The notes under the pieces are model-generated. The model had not been told where the DNA came from, did no database searches, and was given only the letters and a program-made list of their open reading frames with translations. A DNA stretch of 64,000 bases from Tragulus kanchil (taxonomy: Eukaryota; Chordata; Mammalia; Artiodactyla; Tragulidae): contig JAIOJX010000002.1 in the NCBI GenBank assembly GCA_022376925.1, forward strand, positions 40,510,501 through 40,574,500. The letters run 5' to 3'. Shown here piece by piece: positions 60,133 through 64,000 of the stretch; the stretch's first letter is position 1, and the number at the start of each line of letters is the position of its first letter. The position numbers and the translations under genes were made by a program.

Positions 60133-60505
60133 GAGGCGTTAGGGCTGCCCAGCTCTGTCGCCCGGACGGCTTAAACAACAGACACCCCATCTTCTCACAG
60201 TTCTGGAGGTTAGAACGCTGAGGTCCATGAGCCCACAGCGCGGGCTTCTGCCAAGGCCGCGCTCCTTGGCTCGAGGGGCTGTCCTCTCCTGTGTCTTCAC
60301 AAGGCCCTCGCTCTGGCTGTGTCCTGACCTCCTCTTCTTGTGAGGACAGCTGTGCTCTTGCTTTAGGGTTGACCCTAACAACCTTAGCCGCACTTTAGTT
60401 ATCTCTTCAAAAACTCGACCTTCAAATACATTCACAGTCTGATCTACTAGGGGCTGGGACTCCCAACACGTGAATTTGCAGGGAGTGCAATTCAGCCCCA
60501 AACAG
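60133..60505 (-). mobile_element. MaLR (MLT1/MST-type) LTR, inverted
   Basis: 'ggcttaaacaacagacaccc' with 'ctcacagttctggaggttag' is the reversed end of MaLR LTRs. It is followed in order by 'tgtcctctcctgtgtcttca' and 'cctcttcttgtgaggacagc', and ends 'attcagcccc'. Solo remnant with no viral genes seen. The minus frame 60139-60501 is a chance reading of it. Confidence 0.75.
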
Positions 60506-61939
60506 AAGCCCTTTTCTTATGCTAAAAAAAAAAATTAAACCAGAAGTGTTTCTTCTTTTGGTTCCCTTGATACCATGGATTCCTAGCGGTACTCTGGTCA
60601 TACCTAAGAGACAGATGTTATTCTGAAAGGAAGTTTTATATAAAAGTTATGACGAGAAGTAATGCAGAATCCTCGGCTTTCTGCAACTCTGCCTTTTTTA
60701 CAAAAGGCCTATATTCCTGTTTTCACTAACTAAAGGAAAGCCAAAGAGAAGCTTCATTTTTATGAAAACAAGAAAGGCAAACTGTAAACAGGATCCAGCA
60801 TTAATTTGGCAGAGCCCTTAGAGGGCGGCACCCACCCTGAGCACCGAGGCTGCACCTCCACCCACCCTACTGCCCAGGAGGCATGCTTGGCATCCAGCGT
60901 CCGCTGCCATGGCCTGGAAGTCTCCATGCACACCTGGGCTCCACTCCTTCTGTGTACCCCAGGGCAGGCCGCTCCTGAGGTGAGCCCTCTTCACTTTGCC
61001 AGGTCGGCTCAGGGCTCTACCTTGGGAGAGCAAGGGACCTGTCTCTTGTCAAGCTGACATGTCATCACTTACAAGGATAGAAAGACTGCATTGCTGCTTT
61101 CTTAATATCAAGATGTTCCTAAACACCTAATCTCTTTATGTTTTTGATGGTCGAAAGTCAGCGATAAAGAGGCTTTAGCTGGGTTTCATGGTCTCGCTGT
61201 TTACAACTAGCCATCTGCACAATGTAAGAACTGTCTGGGATCCTCATTTGTCCCTCTAGGGGCAATGAAACCAGTCAACACATTCATTTTTCCTGAATTT
61301 GTCATTTTTGAACAACTGAAGTAACCAGGCTTTTGAACATGCCCACAACTGTCTCAGAGCTCTGAGCAGAACAATCCGTGCCATCAGCTGATGGTCTATC
61401 TTGTGTAAGTCTCTTCAATGCCCAGGGGGCACATCAGGTTTTAGAGGTGTTCCGTGACGCCTTGGAAGCACGCAGCCCGCCCACTGAGTGCGTCTGCGGC
61501 GGCTTACCCCAGCGGTCTCATTCTCACACCCAGTGCTGAAGTCAGTGCTCCGCCACATGCTTCCACAGGAGGCACACGTGTCTTCAATCCTCCCCACAAG
61601 CTGGAAGTTACGAGCCATTCGAGCCCCTGGAGCCTCGTGCTCACCACATAATAGACGCTCCGTAAATACGTTAAACAAATGTACTGCCGTTTCCACTTTA
61701 TAAGCAGAGGAGTTAGTCTCGCCTCTTCCTGCACAAGCAGCTGGGCTTCCTCCAGAGGAGACGCTCCGGGCCAGCCTCGGGAGTCTCTCTCTCTTCCTCA
61801 CCACTCTCCCTCCACGAACCCCCAGCGCTTCCAAACACATCCTCTGTGATCCAGCCCGTGCAGCCTCCCACAGCCTGGATGGTGCCTGCTGCCTCCTCTT
61901 GGGACCTTCCTCTCCAGCCTCACCCCTCCTGCTACTTCT
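60506..61939. other. GC-richer stretch with no gene recognised
   Basis: Overlapping short frames on both strands at 60806-61057 and 61415-61840. A faint MIR-like end ('cacataatagacgctccgta') lies near 61645. No exon structure seen. Confidence 0.4.
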
Positions 61940-62560
61940 TGATTTTGTGGCCAGGATGATCTTTCTAAAACGTAAATCTAAATGTCATTTATATGTGGAA
62001 CCAAAAACAGAAAATGATACAACTGAACATATTTATAAAACAGACTCACAGACAAAGAAAAAGAAAACGCATGGTTATCAGCATAGGAGAGGGATGTATC
62101 GGGAATTTGGGATTGATGTACACACACCACTATATACAAATAGGTCATCAACAAGGACCCACGATAGAGCACAGGGACTCAACTCAATATCATGTACATT
62201 CAGTGTCTTTTCCTACAGTGGAAAAGAATTGGAAAATTATACATATATATATGTACATATATATGATACCTACATATACAATATATGTATATAATGGTAT
62301 CATTTTGCTATATACCAGAAATGAATAATACTGTAAATCAACTGTACTGCAAGAAAAATAAAATATAAACAGCATTCCCTATTCGAAAGTCTTCAAGATC
62401 TGCAACTTCCCTTAACCATGACATCCAAACCACTTAGTGCCATCTACAAGGCCTGGGACCACGTCCTGGCAGTGGCCTGGCTGCCTCTGCTCCCTCCTCT
62501 CCTGACAGCAGACCCTCTGCAGTTCCAGAGAGCACCTGCTCTATCCTCTCTGCTCTCCAT
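61940..62560 (+). mobile_element. L2-like LINE, split by an L1 insertion
   Basis: Left part 'gatgatctttctaaaacgta' with 'aatct' (about 61951-61987) and right part 'cattccctattcgaaagtct', 'accacttagtgccatctaca' and 'aggcctgggaccacgtcctg' (from 62373) follow the known order of the L2 3' region. The intervening ~385 bp are L1. Confidence 0.55.
61988..62372 (+). mobile_element. L1 3'-UTR fragment nested in L2
   Basis: 'tatgtggaaccaaaaacaga', 'cagactcacagacaaagaaa', 'acgcatggttatcagcatag', 'tactgtaaatcaactgtact' and the final 'aaaataaaatataaac' are typical L1 3' UTR and tail. 5'-truncated. A TA-rich simple repeat is included near 62240-62300. Confidence 0.82.
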
Positions 62561-62900
62561 CCCTGCCCCTCTCCAGGAAGGTGGGCACACCGGACCTGCT
62601 GTCCCTCGCAGCCAGAAACATCTGCCCATCTCAGTGGTTGTTTTGCAAACCAAGTCGCCATGCAAGAGAGGAAGGGTGCCCCGTGCAGCTGTATGGCATG
62701 AGTTGTGGATTTTCCTGATTCATCCAAAGAAAGCATGGATTAAACAGTTTGAAAAGCACCAGATACACAGCCTAGAAGGTGTGTTTCTGTGCAGAAGCGA
62801 CCTTGGGCCCAGAGAGCAGGCACTTCACTGAGCATGGAGGAGAGAGACCAGCTCCGGCCTGCCTGCTGACCCCTCTTTGACAGCTGCCCACCAGCAGTTT
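62561..62900. other. Stretch with no gene recognised
   Basis: Right part of the 137-codon plus frame 62418-62831, whose first third is L2-derived. No independent support for coding. Confidence 0.35.
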
Positions 62901-63068
62901 TACTCTCAAAGGCTCAGTGGTAAAGAACTCACCTGCCACTCCTTGGGCCTTCTGTGGTGACTCAGATGGTAAAAACCATCTGCTTACAATGTTGGAGACC
63001 CACGTCCAGTCCCTGGGTCGGGAAGATCCTCTGGAGGAGGGCATGGGCACCCACTCCAGTAGTCTTTG

Positions 63069-63070
63069 TA

Positions 63071-63118
<48 letters not shown>
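63069..63118. repeat. (TG)n(TA)n microsatellite
   Basis: TG run followed by about 17 TA units, inside the interrupted SINE. Confidence 0.92.
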
Positions 63119-63123
<5 letters not shown>

Positions 63124-63175
63124 TTTTTTCCTGACAGAGTTTTGTTGTTTACTGCCACACATCAACCTGAATCTG
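63119..63175 (-). mobile_element. Very short inverted L1 3' end
   Basis: 'ttttttttttcctgacagag' then 'ttttgttgtttactgccaca' and 'catcaacctgaatctgcca' is the reversed ruminant L1 3' terminus seen on the plus strand at 31020. Confidence 0.65.
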
Positions 63176-63279
63176 CCACTCCTGTATTCTTGTCTGGAGA
63201 ATTCCATGGACAGAGGAGCTTAGAGTCCATGATGTCACAAAGAGTTGGACATGACTGAGCAACTAACACACAGTACTAT

Positions 63280-64000
63280 TTGTTACCATCAACAGAATTA
63301 CTAGTACTACCACCACCACTAAGAATATAATGATGAATATTTTTCTTCTGAATCCACTCTTTCTATCCACCCCTTTAAAATGCTCAGATCCTATTTTAAT
63401 TTTTATCCTTCCTATTTTGTTTAGTCAAGAAACATGTATAAAGTTCTTAACCTGCACTAAACTCATAAGGAAACAGTGTATAACCTACTAAGAGAATACA
63501 TTGTGTAGCTGTGAAATGAATGGAGTTGGAGGAGACAGCTGGTTGTGTTTCCGGGCAGGCTGTTACAAAATCTCATGAACATTTTAGAGGTAACTTGACC
63601 TACAAGAAACACTGAGGTGCTCTTTTTCTCCCATAATGTCATTTTCTTTTTAATACAAATGTAGATACTGAAGGGAAACTGTTTCTGTATTAGTTTTGTC
63701 TTAATCAATGAATGATGGAAAGTCTACTCTTCCCATTGCCAATGAATGCATACTTGCAACATAGAATAATTTCTTGACACTGTAATTTCCATATAAGTAG
63801 CTCTGAATAAAGTAACAACATCTTCAAATAGTCAGAATTCATGTTACTGGGTGAGTGACCCGTTTTAGCTTTGGATTTGACTCTGTTATTTATTGTGTTA
63901 CTTTACGAATAACCAAAGGTAAACTATTTCTACAAGTTTTTTTTTTTTTTGGTCCAATGTGTTTCTGAGGACCAGCTCTTCGGGGGTTTAACTCTCCATT
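63280..64000. other. AT-rich stretch with no gene recognised
   Basis: No family or exon named. A T run lies near 63939. Confidence 0.45.

Larger units (their letters stand above)
62945..63275 (+). mobile_element. Bov-tA SINE interrupted in the middle
   Basis: The head 'ggtgactcagatggtaaaaa', 'ccagtccctgggtcgggaag' and 'cactccagtagtcttt' stops at about 63068; the tail 'tattcttgtctggagaattc' resumes at about 63184 and runs to 'gactgagcaactaacac'. Between them lie a TG/TA microsatellite and an inverted L1 3' end. An earlier partial head ('ggctcagtggtaaagaactc') lies at 62911-62940. Confidence 0.85.

Overview
The window is nuclear DNA of a ruminant. The evidence is its repeats: three 3' fragments of the RTE retrotransposon BovB, at least nine copies of the BovB-tailed tRNA-Glu SINE Bov-tA (some also present as duplicates), a CHR-like tRNA-derived SINE with visible target-site duplications, a cetartiodactyl-type L1 3' end, and a mariner-type MITE. 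Older mammalian repeats (L1M, L2, MIR, MER5A, MaLR LTRs) lie beneath them. The species cannot be fixed from sequence alone; cattle, sheep, goat, deer or another pecoran would all fit.

I find no protein-coding gene, tRNA, rRNA or recognisable exon. All open frames are short. The longest (241 codons at 17352-18077 minus; 182-183 codons at 39208 and 40308 plus) resemble nothing I know, and many others lie inside SINEs or LINEs. The window reads as intergenic or deep intronic sequence. The only candidate regulatory patch is a CpG-dense stretch of about 300 bp near 9200-9510.

The most striking feature is not biological in an obvious way. Fifteen head-to-tail, nearly perfect tandem duplications, each 1.05-1.2 kb long, are scattered through the window (first copies start near 1098, 3214, 5359, 9557, 14848, 19285, 21151, 28545, 33737, 39133, 43336, 45236, 47646, 52111 and 55292). 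Neighbouring ones sometimes overlap, giving three copies of short segments. Many of the differences between copies sit close to the junction, at the end of copy 1 or the start of copy 2, and a CA repeat has the same length in both copies. This pattern fits unmerged overlaps between neighbouring contigs better than real duplication. Collapsing them would remove about 16.7 kb and leave about 47 kb of true sequence.

Layout: 1-7.5 kb holds a decayed L1, Bov-tA and duplications D1-D3; 7.9-12.8 kb holds a CHR SINE, two BovB fragments, the CpG-rich patch and D4 carrying an inverted L1 3' end; 14.6-23.5 kb holds D5-D7 and a young CHR SINE; 23.5-27.4 kb holds an old L1 with nested SINEs and a MIR; 28.5-36.3 kb holds D8, an L1, D9 and a CHR SINE; 39-49.7 kb holds D10-D13, a mariner MITE, MER5A, BovB and a CHR SINE; 50.9-57.6 kb holds an L1, D14, a minisatellite, a CHR SINE and D15; 60-63.3 kb holds a MaLR LTR, an L2 split by an L1, and a SINE split by a microsatellite and an L1 tail.
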